Source: JBBRHH01 sp038222915
GTDB taxonomy: Bacteria; Planctomycetota; Phycisphaerae; Tepidisphaerales; Tepidisphaeraceae
DNA: 8,283 bases
Direction of reading: 5' to 3'
Assembly: GCA_038222915.1 (NCBI GenBank)
Contig: JBBRHH010000263.1
Location: 1 to 8,283 of the forward strand
A program made the position numbers and the translations under genes. Each line of letters opens with the position of its first letter. The first letter of the stretch is position 1. Under the pieces are notes generated by a model that searched no databases, was not told the origin of the DNA, and was given only the letters and a program-made list of their open reading frames with translations. Below, in pieces: positions 1-6,942 of the stretch.

Positions 1-1
1 C

Positions 2-1591
2 ACCAACAAAGGGCACGTCGGCATCCGCGTTTCAATCGACAGCCAGGACGCGGAGGCGCTGCTGGCGCGGGTGGAAGTCGAAGATTCGGGGATGGGCATC
101 CCGCCCGACCGCATCGACCGGCTCTTCAAGAGCTTCTCGCAGGTCGATTCATCCACGACGCGCAAATTCGGCGGCACCGGCCTCGGCCTCGCCATCTGCA
201 AAAGCCTCGTCGAGCTGATGGGCGGCGAGATCGGCGTTCGCAGCGAAATCAGTAAAGGCACAACCTTCTGGTTCACATTGAAACTCAAGCCCGCTGCCGA
301 ATCCGGCTCCGACGTCCACCCCGCCGAGGCGCTTCGAAGCATCCGCCTCCTCGCGGTCGAACCCGATCCCACCCTCCGTCGCATCCTTGTCGAACAACTG
401 GAAGGCCGCGTATCGCCCTCCAGCGTCGTCGTCACCGAGTCCGAGGCCGCCGAGGCGTTGGAAGCTGCAATCAAGGAAGGCCATCCATTTGAGGTCGCCC
501 TCATTCCGTATCTCTCCCTGGAATCCTTGCGCTCCGCGCTGCAAACCAGATCGATCGACTCGAAGACCAGATTCATCGCCATGATCGAAGGCAGCGACCC
601 CATCACCGAGCCAGCCGTCATCCGAATGGGCTATGCCGCAAGGTTGCAGCGGCCTCTCAACCAATCGCGCATCATGGACGCCATCGCAACCGCGACGGTC
701 CAGCGCACCCCGGCCAACTCGATCTCCCCCGGCAAGACGCCGATGAAGGAAGCCCTCCAGGGCCTGCATCTGCTCGTCGCCGAAGACAACGAGATGAATC
801 AGTTCGTCACCCGCGAAACACTTCGCCGCGTCGGCTGTACCTGCGAAATCGTCGGCGACGGAGCCCTCGCCGTCGAAGCCGTTCGCAACGGCCGCTACGA
901 CGGCGTCCTCATGGACTGCCAGATGCCCGGCATGGACGGCCTCGAAGCCTCCCGCCGCATCCGCGAACACGAAGGCAAAACCCCCGGCTCGCGCCGTATC
1001 CCCATCATCGCGCTCACCGCCGAGGCCATCCAGGGCGATCGCGAAAAGTGCCTCGCCGCCGGCATGGATGGTTATGTCACCAAGCCCATCGATCCGTCCA
1101 TTTTGTTCGCCACCATCGGATCGCTCGTCCCGCACACACCTGCGCCGCCCGAACCGGAAAAACCCCCGGCCGTTGTCGAAATCCCCGCGCCTGCCGAATC
1201 GCCGCTGGATCTGACCGGCCTCCTCAACCGCTGCATGGGCGACGTCGATTTTGCCTGCCGAACCCTCGAAAAATTTGAAAAACGCGCACTCGCCGATGTC
1301 GACCGCCTCCGCGCGGGGCTGGTCAAAGGCGACATCGACAACGTCAAACGCCTCGCCCACAACCTGAAATCGGCCGCCGGCTATGTCGGCGCTGCGTCCA
1401 TGCGGCACATCGCAACCCAGATGGAAGAGGCCGGCGAGAAGCAGGATTTGCAGTTCATCGAGGACCAAATGCCCCTCCTGGCGATCGAGGCCAAACGATG
1501 TGCCGACCACATTCCCCAGGCCATGCGGGATCTCGCCGCCAACCGGTCACCCAACGATCGACCAGATGAGGTGAACGTATGCAAGTCCTGA
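2..1591 (+). CDS. Hybrid sensor histidine kinase, 3' part (HATPase - pseudo-receiver - receiver - HPT)
   Basis: The reading frame is open from base 2, so the gene starts upstream; a GTG at 71 is internal. The first ~95 codons are the end of a HATPase_c domain: DSGMGIP (83-103, ATP-lid box), FKSFSQVD (F box) and GGTGLGLAI (G2 box). Next comes a receiver-like domain (about 335-690) that lacks the phospho-acceptor Asp: Pro at 506-508 stands at that place, and the usual KP is RP. A second receiver (about 755-1130) is complete, with AEDNE acidic pocket, acceptor Asp at 914-916 in LMDCQMPG and Lys in TKPID. A Pro-rich linker leads to a C-terminal HPT domain (about 1200-1530) with its phospho-His at 1358-1360 in AHNLKSAAG. 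The expected role is autophosphorylation and multistep phosphorelay to a partner, probably the overlapping downstream regulator. The sensor and dimerisation (HisKA) parts lie outside the window, so the signal is unknown. Domain calls are firm; the partner is inferred. Confidence 0.93.
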   Translation, partial: TNKGHVGIRVSIDSQDAEALLARVEVEDSGMGIPPDRIDRLFKSFSQVDSSTTRKFGGTGLGLAICKSLVELMGGEIGVRSEISKGTTFWFTLKLKPAAESGSDVHPAEALRSIRLLAVEPDPTLRRILVEQLEGRVSPSSVVVTESEAAEALEAAIKEGHPFEVALIPYLSLESLRSALQTRSIDSKTRFIAMIEGSDPITEPAVIRMGYAARLQRPLNQSRIMDAIATATVQRTPANSISPGKTPMKEALQGLHLLVAEDNEMNQFVTRETLRRVGCTCEIVGDGALAVEAVRNGRYDGVLMDCQMPGMDGLEASRRIREHEGKTPGSRRIPIIALTAEAIQGDREKCLAAGMDGYVTKPIDPSILFATIGSLVPHTPAPPEPEKPPAVVEIPAPAESPLDLTGLLNRCMGDVDFACRTLEKFEKRALADVDRLRAGLVKGDIDNVKRLAHNLKSAAGYVGAASMRHIATQMEEAGEKQDLQFIEDQMPLLAIEAKRCADHIPQAMRDLAANRSPNDRPDEVNVCKS

Positions 1592-4125
1592 TTGTCGATG
1601 ACGACGACTTCGCGCTCAGTGTCCTCGAGGACACCATGCAGCGCATGGGCTACTCTGTCGTCTGTGCACACGACGGGTCCGAAGCCCTCGACATCCTCCG
1701 CCTTGGAGAAATTCGCCTCATCATCACCGATTGGGATATGCCGGCCATGAACGGTCTCGAACTCTGTCGCGCCATTCGACGCGAGGATCTGGCCGGCTAC
1801 GTATACGTCATCATGTTGACCGGCCGCGAAGGCGCAAAGCAGCGCATGGACGGCCTCTGCAGCGGCGCCGACGATTTTCTCAATAAGCCCCTCGACCGCG
1901 AGGAACTGCTCGTCTGCCTGAAAACCGCCGAGCGAATCCTGTCGCTTGAGACGCGCGATCTGGCTCTGTTTGCCCTGGCAAAGCTCGCCGAAAGCCGTGA
2001 CTCCGAGGCCGGCGCGCACGTCGAACGCGTTCAAGGCTACAGCCGGGTGATCGCCAAGAATCTGTCAGCCGAAGTGAAGAAGCACTACGGCGTCGACGAC
2101 GAATTCATCCGCCTCCTCTTCCAGACCAGCCCCCTGCATGACCTGGGCAAGGTTGGCATCCCAGACGCAGTCCTGCTCAAGCCCGGCATGCTGACCCCCG
2201 AAGAGTTCGCCATCATGAAGACCCACGCGATCGTGGGCGCCAAGACCCTCGACTCGGCCTTGGAAAGATTTCCCAGCTCGCGCTTCCTGCAAATGGCTCG
2301 CGACATCGCCGCAACCCACCACGAAAAATTCGACGGCACCGGCTACCCCCAGGGCCTCTCCGGCGAACAGATCCCGCTTCCCGGCCGCATCGTTGCCGTC
2401 GCCGATGTATACGATGCCCTCACCAACCGCCGCGTCTACAAAAATGCCATGCCGCACGCCGAAGCGATGGCGATCATGCGCGAACGCCGCGGCACCCATT
2501 TCGATCCGGAGGTCATCGACGCGTTTGTCCGCGCCGAGCAACTCATCGTCGGTGTCTGGGATCGCTTGCGCGATACCGTTCCCCAGTCCCCGGAGCAGCC
2601 GGAAATCATCCCCAAAGCCTTCGTCGGCCTCGCCGATCCGACACCCTGCAAAATCCTCGTCGTCGACGACGATCCGGTCATTCTTGCCAAGCTCACCCAA
2701 CTGCTCGCCGCCACCGGCGAAAGCATCTTTCCCGCCAATAACGGCGAAGAAGCCTTGAGCATCTGGCGCGCCCACACGCCCCGCGTCGTCGTCTCCGACT
2801 GGGTCATGCCCCAGCGCGATGGCGTCGACTTGTGCCGCCAGATCCGCGCGCACGGCGCCGACGGCCCTGCCCACTTCATCATGCTGACCGGCCATTCCGA
2901 CAAAAGCCGACTCCTCGACGCCTATCAGGCCGGCGTCGACGACTTCATCTCCAAACCGTTCCTTCCCGAAGAGCTGCTTGCAAAAGTGCGCGCCGGCATC
3001 CGAACCGCGAAGCTCTATGACGAAGTCGTCTGCAAAGCCAGGGGCTCGCAGGCCCTCAACGCACAGCTGACCAGCGTGAACAGCCGGCTCGAAAAATTGT
3101 CCATCACCGACGATCTGACCGGCCTCTTCAATCGCCGCCACGCCATGTACAAGCTCGAGGAACAGTGGGGCCTCTCCGAACGATACGGCCGCCCGCTCAG
3201 CGTCGCACTCCTCGACATCGATCACTTCAAACGCGTCAACGACACCCACGGCCACGACGCCGGCGACAGCATCCTCCGCCAGGTCGCCGCCATCCTCCGC
3301 GAACACACCCGCGGCACCGACTCGGTCTGCCGTGTCGGCGGTGAAGAATTCCTCATCGTCTTCCCATTGCAGACCATGGCCGAAGCCTGCATCTGCGCCG
3401 CGCGCTGCCGCGCCGCCGTCGAAGCCCACACCTTCACCACCAACAATATCCGCGTTAAGGCAACTATTAGCGCCGGCCTCGCCGAGCGCGCCGCCGGCAT
3501 GACCCAGTTCGCCGAGCTCCTTCGCGTCGCCGATCTCGCCCTCTACGAAGCCAAGCGCACCGGCCGAAATAAACTGATCACCAGCGACCAGATCCAGCCA
3601 GGCCCAGGCGAAATTGCCAAAACCGCCCCCACGCTGCCCGGTGCAGACCCGGTCAATCGTCCGCCGGTCGACATCAACGCGCTGCTCACCCGCTGCGGCG
3701 GCGACGCAAACTTCGCGAACGCCCTCATGGAACGCTTCCGCCTTCAGGCCGGCAGCGAAGTCGGCTTGATTGAAGAGGGACTCGCCAAAGGCGACAACAC
3801 CACCCTGACCCGCGCCGCCCACAACATCAAGAGCATGTCGGCCTATCTATCGGCCGACCGCGCATCAGAGCTCGCCAAACGCATCGAGGAACTTGGACAC
3901 AAAAGTGCCCTTTCAGAACTTGGACCCGCCGTCGTGCAATTGCGCCATGAAATCGACAACGCGAATCGCCTGGCTCAACCAGCACGCCGCCAAGAAGCCC
4001 GAAGCCTCCCAATGGGCCTGATCCCCTTACTTATGCCGCCACTTGGGCTCCTTGTTCACCGAAGCATTGGTAAACGCCCGCAGCGCCCGAATCGTCCGGC
4101 CATAAATACTCACCGCCGCCGTTGA
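1579..4125 (+). CDS. Response regulator with REC - HD-GYP - REC - GGDEF - HPT (c-di-GMP turnover)
   Basis: Starts at ATG 1579 with a good ribosome site (GAGGTG, 1568-1573) and overlaps the kinase stop by 13 nt, implying translational coupling. Residues ~1-125: receiver, DDDD pocket, acceptor D51 in TDWDMP. Residues ~130-335: HD-GYP phosphodiesterase with H187-D188 (HDLGK), HHE at 247-249 and GTGYP at 253-257, all key motifs intact. Residues ~356-480: second receiver, acceptor D407 in SDWVMP, K459. Residues ~500-675: diguanylate cyclase with GGEEF at 587-591 and an intact inhibitory I-site RGTD at 578-581. Residues ~695-795: HPT with H748 in AHNIKS. The protein therefore carries both synthesis and hydrolysis modules for c-di-GMP, under two receivers, and can itself relay phosphate. 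It is cytoplasmic: no signal peptide or membrane segment. The last ~50 codons lose the G/C third-position pattern and run 99 nt into hhyS on the other strand; a +1 frame from about 3965 ends at TGA 4019-4021 with normal codon use, so a frameshift near 3955-3965 is suspected. Confidence 0.93.
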   Translation: MQVLIVDDDDFALSVLEDTMQRMGYSVVCAHDGSEALDILRLGEIRLIITDWDMPAMNGLELCRAIRREDLAGYVYVIMLTGREGAKQRMDGLCSGADDFLNKPLDREELLVCLKTAERILSLETRDLALFALAKLAESRDSEAGAHVERVQGYSRVIAKNLSAEVKKHYGVDDEFIRLLFQTSPLHDLGKVGIPDAVLLKPGMLTPEEFAIMKTHAIVGAKTLDSALERFPSSRFLQMARDIAATHHEKFDGTGYPQGLSGEQIPLPGRIVAVADVYDALTNRRVYKNAMPHAEAMAIMRERRGTHFDPEVIDAFVRAEQLIVGVWDRLRDTVPQSPEQPEIIPKAFVGLADPTPCKILVVDDDPVILAKLTQLLAATGESIFPANNGEEALSIWRAHTPRVVVSDWVMPQRDGVDLCRQIRAHGADGPAHFIMLTGHSDKSRLLDAYQAGVDDFISKPFLPEELLAKVRAGIRTAKLYDEVVCKARGSQALNAQLTSVNSRLEKLSITDDLTGLFNRRHAMYKLEEQWGLSERYGRPLSVALLDIDHFKRVNDTHGHDAGDSILRQVAAILREHTRGTDSVCRVGGEEFLIVFPLQTMAEACICAARCRAAVEAHTFTTNNIRVKATISAGLAERAAGMTQFAELLRVADLALYEAKRTGRNKLITSDQIQPGPGEIAKTAPTLPGADPVNRPPVDINALLTRCGGDANFANALMERFRLQAGSEVGLIEEGLAKGDNTTLTRAAHNIKSMSAYLSADRASELAKRIEELGHKSALSELGPAVVQLRHEIDNANRLAQPARRQEARSLPMGLIPLLMPPLGLLVHRSIGKRPQRPNRPAINTHRRR

Positions 4126-5052
4126 AAGCTTCGCCCCCGGCGGCTCATTCATAAACGGCATGAACTTATCTGGAAATCCCGGCATCGTGCACCCAATACA
4201 AATCCCGCCCACATTCGGACACCCGCCGATCCCGCCCATCCACCCGCGCTTCGGCACATTGCAATTCACCACCGGCCCCCAGCAGCCAATCTTCACCAGG
4301 CACTTGGGCGAACCATATTCAGTCGTGAAATCGCCCTGCTCGTAATAACCCGCCCGGTCACACCCCTCGTGCACCGTCGCGCTGAACAGCCACTTGGGCC
4401 GCAAATTCGCGTCCAGCGGAATCATCGGCGCCATCCCACTGATCTGATACAGCAGGTAAAGCAACACTTCCATGAAATTGTCCGGCTGCACCGGACACCC
4501 CGGAACGTTCACAATCGGCAGCCCGCCCTTCGACGTCCACGACCATCCCAGATAATCCGCCAGCCCCATCGCCCCCGTCGGATTTCCTTCCATCGCATGA
4601 ATCCCGCCATACGTCGCGCAAGTCCCCGCGGCCACCACCGCGATCGCCTTGGGCGCAAGCCGGTCAATCCATTCGCAAGTCGTAATCGGCTGGCCAGTCA
4701 CCTTGTCCTGCCCCAGCGCCGCCCAATACCCCTCGGCCTTGTTCTTCTCGTTGGGAATCGATCCTTCAATCACCAGGATAAACGGATCGATCAGCCCCGC
4801 CTCGGCGTCATACCAGAACTTCATGAACTCATCGCCGTTCTCGTACGCCAGCACCGGGTTGTGCAGGTGTACCTTGGGCAGGCCGGGAATCGCCCCCATC
4901 ACGATGTCTTCAATGCTCGGCTGCGTCGCCGCCGTGATCGAAACCGAATCCCCGTCGCAACTCAGCCCCGCCGTGATCCACAGAATGTGAACCTCCTTGA
5001 TCGGGACCGGCTTCGAAACCGCTGGAACAGCTGCATTCGATGTGTCAGGCAT
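4027..5052 (-). CDS. hhyS: [NiFe]-hydrogenase small subunit, group 1h (actinobacterial-type, high affinity)
   Basis: Electron-transfer subunit that carries three Fe-S clusters from the NiFe site of the large subunit. The proximal-cluster motif is GLSCDGDS (around 4968-4945): Asp replaces the second Cys, the 3Cys-1Asp ligation known for group 1h/5 enzymes. The other proximal Cys are in AAGTCATYGG and VPGCPVQPDN. Distal ligands are HEGC, a further Cys (SPKCLVK) and GCWGP; medial Cys lie in NCNVPKRGW and GGICIGCTMPGFPD. There is no Tat signal (no twin Arg), as usual for this group. I place the start at ATG 5052 because GGAGG (5061-5057) lies 4 nt upstream and leaves ~20 residues before VHILW, as I recall for relatives. 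The frame stays open to ATG 5187 (45 more residues, Ser/Gly/Ala-rich, poor ribosome site). A TAAAAT box at 5213-5208 could be a -10, without a clear -35. No large subunit is adjacent: downstream is a convergent regulator, upstream a LOG gene. Family call is very firm; the start is less so. Confidence 0.95.
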   Translation of the reverse strand: MPDTSNAAVPAVSKPVPIKEVHILWITAGLSCDGDSVSITAATQPSIEDIVMGAIPGLPKVHLHNPVLAYENGDEFMKFWYDAEAGLIDPFILVIEGSIPNEKNKAEGYWAALGQDKVTGQPITTCEWIDRLAPKAIAVVAAGTCATYGGIHAMEGNPTGAMGLADYLGWSWTSKGGLPIVNVPGCPVQPDNFMEVLLYLLYQISGMAPMIPLDANLRPKWLFSATVHEGCDRAGYYEQGDFTTEYGSPKCLVKIGCWGPVVNCNVPKRGWMGGIGGCPNVGGICIGCTMPGFPDKFMPFMNEPPGAKLSTAAVSIYGRTIRALRAFTNASVNKEPKWRHK

Positions 5053-5056
5053 CATG

Positions 5057-5061
5057 CCTCC
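5057..5061 (-). promoter_or_regulatory. Ribosome binding site of hhyS (internal start)
   Basis: GGAGG on the minus strand lies 4 nt before ATG 5052 and only 1 nt before the tandem ATG 5055. It supports a start here rather than at the in-frame ATG 5187, whose upstream bases (CGTTTTTCACGG) have no comparable site. Confidence 0.6.
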
Positions 5062-5253
5062 GTGTTTTAAATCTGCCGCGGCCTGTTTGCCGCCGCCGCT
5101 GCCGATATCGGCAATCGTCCCGGATGTGGCGAAAGTTTCAACCGAACCAGAATGCACTTTCGACTTGGCTGCGTTCAGGTTCGTCATCCGTGAAAAACGC
5201 GAACATTATTTTACGCCGTAGGCACGCAGAAGATAGGCCGCCCAAAAACAGTT

Positions 5254-5850
5254 TCAGGACAAAGCCGCCGCCGACGGCACCGCGCGAGGCTCCGCCGTCG
5301 GCGAAGGCTTATAGTTCCGCAGATATTCAATCGCCTCCGTATCCGTCTCCGCGACAAAATACAGATCGCGCGTATTCGCCTTGATAAACTGCTCATCCAC
5401 CCCATGCTGGATCATCGCCAATAGCGGCCCGTAATAGTTCAAAATATTGAGCAGCACAATCGGCTTGGCATGAAACCCCAGCAGCCGCCCGACGATAATC
5501 TCAAAAATCTCCTCAAACGTCCCCAGCCCGCCCGGCAGCGCAACAAACGCATCCCCCCGCGCCTCCATGATTGCCTTCCGCTCCCGCATCCCATCCGTCA
5601 CCACAAGCTCATCGCACAACTCATCCGCGATCCCCTTATCCACCAGCACCTTCGGCGTGATCCCAATCACCTTCCCCCCAGCCGCCCGAACCGCATCCGC
5701 CAGCGCCCCCATCGACCCAATCCGATTCCCCCCATAGACCAGCGTCCACCCCGCCCGCGCAATCTGAGTCCCCATCGCCGCCGCCCCATCCAAATACGCA
5801 CGATCCACTCGCGGTGAAGAAGAACAATAAACGGTGACAGCTTGGATCAT
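5254..5850 (-). CDS. LOG family protein (TIGR00730; cytokinin riboside 5'-monophosphate phosphoribohydrolase-like)
   Basis: A 198-residue Rossmann-fold protein, close to the usual family length. Seen: VTVYCSSSP at the first strand, YGGNRIGSMG (39-48), MRERK (88-92) and the family signature PGGLGTFEE (106-114), which includes the catalytic Arg/Glu region and phosphate-binding loop. Family members release the base from nucleoside 5'-monophosphates (cytokinin activation in plants, AMP or related nucleotides in bacteria); the substrate here cannot be read from sequence. The frame stays open to 5973, but that extension overlaps the fmdB-like gene and lacks family features, so I use ATG 5850, which puts the first beta strand at residue 3. 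No clear Shine-Dalgarno is seen. The Ala/Pro-rich tail after ~185 is ordinary variation. It reads toward hhyS with a ~200-nt gap, so co-transcription is possible but not shown. Confidence 0.9.
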   Translation of the reverse strand: MIQAVTVYCSSSPRVDRAYLDGAAAMGTQIARAGWTLVYGGNRIGSMGALADAVRAAGGKVIGITPKVLVDKGIADELCDELVVTDGMRERKAIMEARGDAFVALPGGLGTFEEIFEIIVGRLLGFHAKPIVLLNILNYYGPLLAMIQHGVDEQFIKANTRDLYFVAETDTEAIEYLRNYKPSPTAEPRAVPSAAALS

Positions 5851-5927
5851 GACATCAGTAGTGGCAACAGCGGACTGCAGGGTCCGGCTTGCCGGACCTC
5901 CGCTCGCTCGCACGTCACCCAGACAAC

Positions 5928-6155
5928 TTAATTCCCCATCGCACAAGGCCCAGGCCCGCCACAACGCCCGCACCCAGGCGCTGGCGCAGCTTGAGACCGC
6001 GCCCCCTCAGCCCCCACGGCAAAAACGCTAAGCGCCCGCGCCGTACTCGTCGACCCACAGTCCGGGCACGGCACTTTCTCTTCACTGCTCATGCTCCGAA
6101 CAAGCTTGTCAAACTTCGTCTCACACTTCCGGCAGGTATATTCGTAAATTGGCAT
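5928..6155 (-). CDS. FmdB family zinc-ribbon protein
   Basis: A 75-residue protein opening with MPIYEYTCRKCETKFD, the hallmark of the FmdB/CxxC_CXXC_SSSS family. Zinc ligands are C8, C11, C30 and C33 (CRKC ... CPDC). The C-terminus CGRCGGPGPCAMGN is the Cys/Gly-rich tail often seen in the family. The family was named for a putative regulator of a formamidase/amidase operon, but most members have no proven function; a small zinc-binding regulatory or accessory role is inferred. An AAGGA sequence about 10 nt before the ATG can serve as ribosome site. It follows the 83-aa gene on the same strand after ~70 nt and precedes the LOG gene by ~80 nt, so the minus-strand genes may form a loose transcription unit. 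Confidence 0.9.
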   Translation of the reverse strand: MPIYEYTCRKCETKFDKLVRSMSSEEKVPCPDCGSTSTARALSVFAVGAEGARSQAAPAPGCGRCGGPGPCAMGN

Positions 6156-6226
6156 GGCTTTGAATCCTTAAAGTCTTTGCTTCCTGTCCCACATTCTATC
6201 GTACTGGCGAGCTGTCGTCAGCCCGC

Positions 6227-6478
6227 TCAATCCTCCAGTGCCGGCACAAGCAAAACGTTGTCGTGCCCGTCTGCGCGAAGCTCCCGCTCCACGTTGGACA
6301 TAAAATTGGCGTATTCCGAGGCCCGCACGCTTGGCTTGGACGGCACGACAACAATGTAAAGCCACTCGTCGTCGAGCTTGTCGCCGTCCACTTTCAGGTA
6401 CAAGCCCTCCCGTTCGCCCTCCGCAAGGCGCTGCCGCACTCTGTCGACGATCGCCGAAGTCTGTTCCGTTGTGGGCAT
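6227..6478 (-). CDS. Small conserved-looking protein of unknown function (83 aa)
   Basis: Begins MPTTEQTSAIVDRVRQRL and ends NVLLVPALED. I do not recognise a named family. The sequence is well organised: a charged N-terminal helix (~5-24), then alternating polar/hydrophobic stretches (GLYLKVDG, WLYIVVVPS), a helix around SEYANFMSNVERELRADG and a final hydrophobic strand (NVLLVPAL), suggesting a small alpha/beta fold with no membrane segment. ATG 6478 is chosen because AAAGGTG lies 6 nt upstream; a GTG at 6487 is in frame but overlaps that site. It starts 17 nt after the stop of the HEPN-like remnant (6496), a spacing typical of an operon, so it may once have been the partner of a HEPN gene. 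That link is inference from context and from a vague resemblance to such gene pairs. Confidence 0.7.
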   Translation of the reverse strand: MPTTEQTSAIVDRVRQRLAEGEREGLYLKVDGDKLDDEWLYIVVVPSKPSVRASEYANFMSNVERELRADGHDNVLLVPALED

Positions 6479-6495
6479 GAGTAACACCTTTCGAG

Positions 6496-6645
6496 TTAGA
6501 ACGATTCAAAGACTGTGTTCATGTCCGAAACCGCTTCCCGCGCGTCGCGGCCGTCGACATCCACCGATGGCTTGTAGTCCGCGGCAATCCTCATTGTGTA
6601 GAGCCGACCGATTAACTCAGATAGCTTCGCAGAAATCGCTGTAAC
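6496..6645 (-). pseudogene. HEPN-like protein, C-terminal remnant
   Basis: The minus-strand frame open from 6645 to TAA 6496-6498 encodes 49 codons. It contains LIGRLYTMRIAADYKPSV followed by a helix-like stretch (DAREAVSDMNTVFESF). The pattern 'LY..R..ADY' followed by a final amphipathic helix resembles the C-terminal end of HEPN/UPF0332-type proteins. No plausible start exists before ATG 6594, and the first half of the domain, including the RX4-6H nuclease motif where present, is absent. It overlaps the 3' end of the SRPBCC-like fragment in another frame, so the two look joined by a deletion. A short genuine 32-aa gene from ATG 6594 is the alternative. The family match is from memory of the motif, without alignment. 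Confidence 0.4.
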
Positions 6646-6797
6646 TCATTCGCATCAGGCCGCGCCAGGTACTGGATCTCCGTGAACCGCAAATCCCATC
6701 GCTGATGCAACGCAGGCGTCTGCGTCAACTCCCGCAGTCGCTCCATTGATGTCTGCATGTCGATCTGCACGTAGAGGCTGGGGGCGTGGTCGGCCAT
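6612..6797 (-). pseudogene. SRPBCC-like protein, N-terminal fragment (61 aa)
   Basis: Starts at ATG 6797 and reads SLYVQIDMQTSMERLRELTQ, then TPALHQRWDLRFTEI and YLARPD..ELQRF. The combination of an N-terminal strand, a helix with LTQTPALHQRWDLRF and the following strand strongly recalls the opening of SRPBCC (START-like ligand-binding) proteins, which normally run to ~150 residues or more. Here similarity stops at about residue 56 and the frame closes after LRSYLS. The bases after that point encode the HEPN-like remnant in a different frame. I read this as a truncated gene; it could instead be expressed as a short protein. No clear ribosome site precedes the ATG. Confidence 0.5.
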
Positions 6798-6906
6798 CGG
6801 GAAAAAAGTGTAGCGGATTCGCAGCCCGCACGTGGGCGTTTCAACAGTTTTAGCGCGATCCCAAAGTTGTATAGAAAATATTCATTGAATAAAGGCTTTT
6901 CGACCC

Positions 6907-6935
6907 TTGACAAAACCTAACAAAAAACGTACGAT
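6907..6935 (+). promoter_or_regulatory. Sigma70-type promoter, near consensus
   Basis: TTGACA (6907-6912) matches the -35 consensus exactly, followed by a 17-nt A-rich spacer and TACGAT (6930-6935), a 4/6 match to TATAAT with the most conserved positions kept. Transcription would begin around 6942 on the plus strand, directly before the first hairpin. The nearest plus-strand gene (DUF4432) starts 785 nt farther on, so the product is either a long leader or a non-coding RNA. Functional status is inferred. Confidence 0.5.
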
Positions 6936-6942
6936 CCGACCA

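Noticed and set aside
149..1510. Minus-strand open frame of 453 codons opposite the kinase
   Set aside because: It is the antisense shadow produced by strong C/G third-position bias; the plus strand has clear kinase, receiver and HPT motifs.
2065..3822. Minus-strand open frame of 585 codons opposite the regulator
   Set aside because: Shadow of the HD-GYP/GGDEF gene; the translation is Gly/Ala/Asp/Glu-rich with no recognisable domain.
4369..5070. Plus-strand open frame of 233 codons opposite hhyS
   Set aside because: Arg/Pro/His-rich antisense translation; hhyS on the other strand has all expected cluster ligands.
5851..5973. Longer start of the LOG gene at 5973
   Set aside because: The extra 41 residues overlap the FmdB-like gene and have no family similarity; ATG 5850 matches the expected N-terminus.
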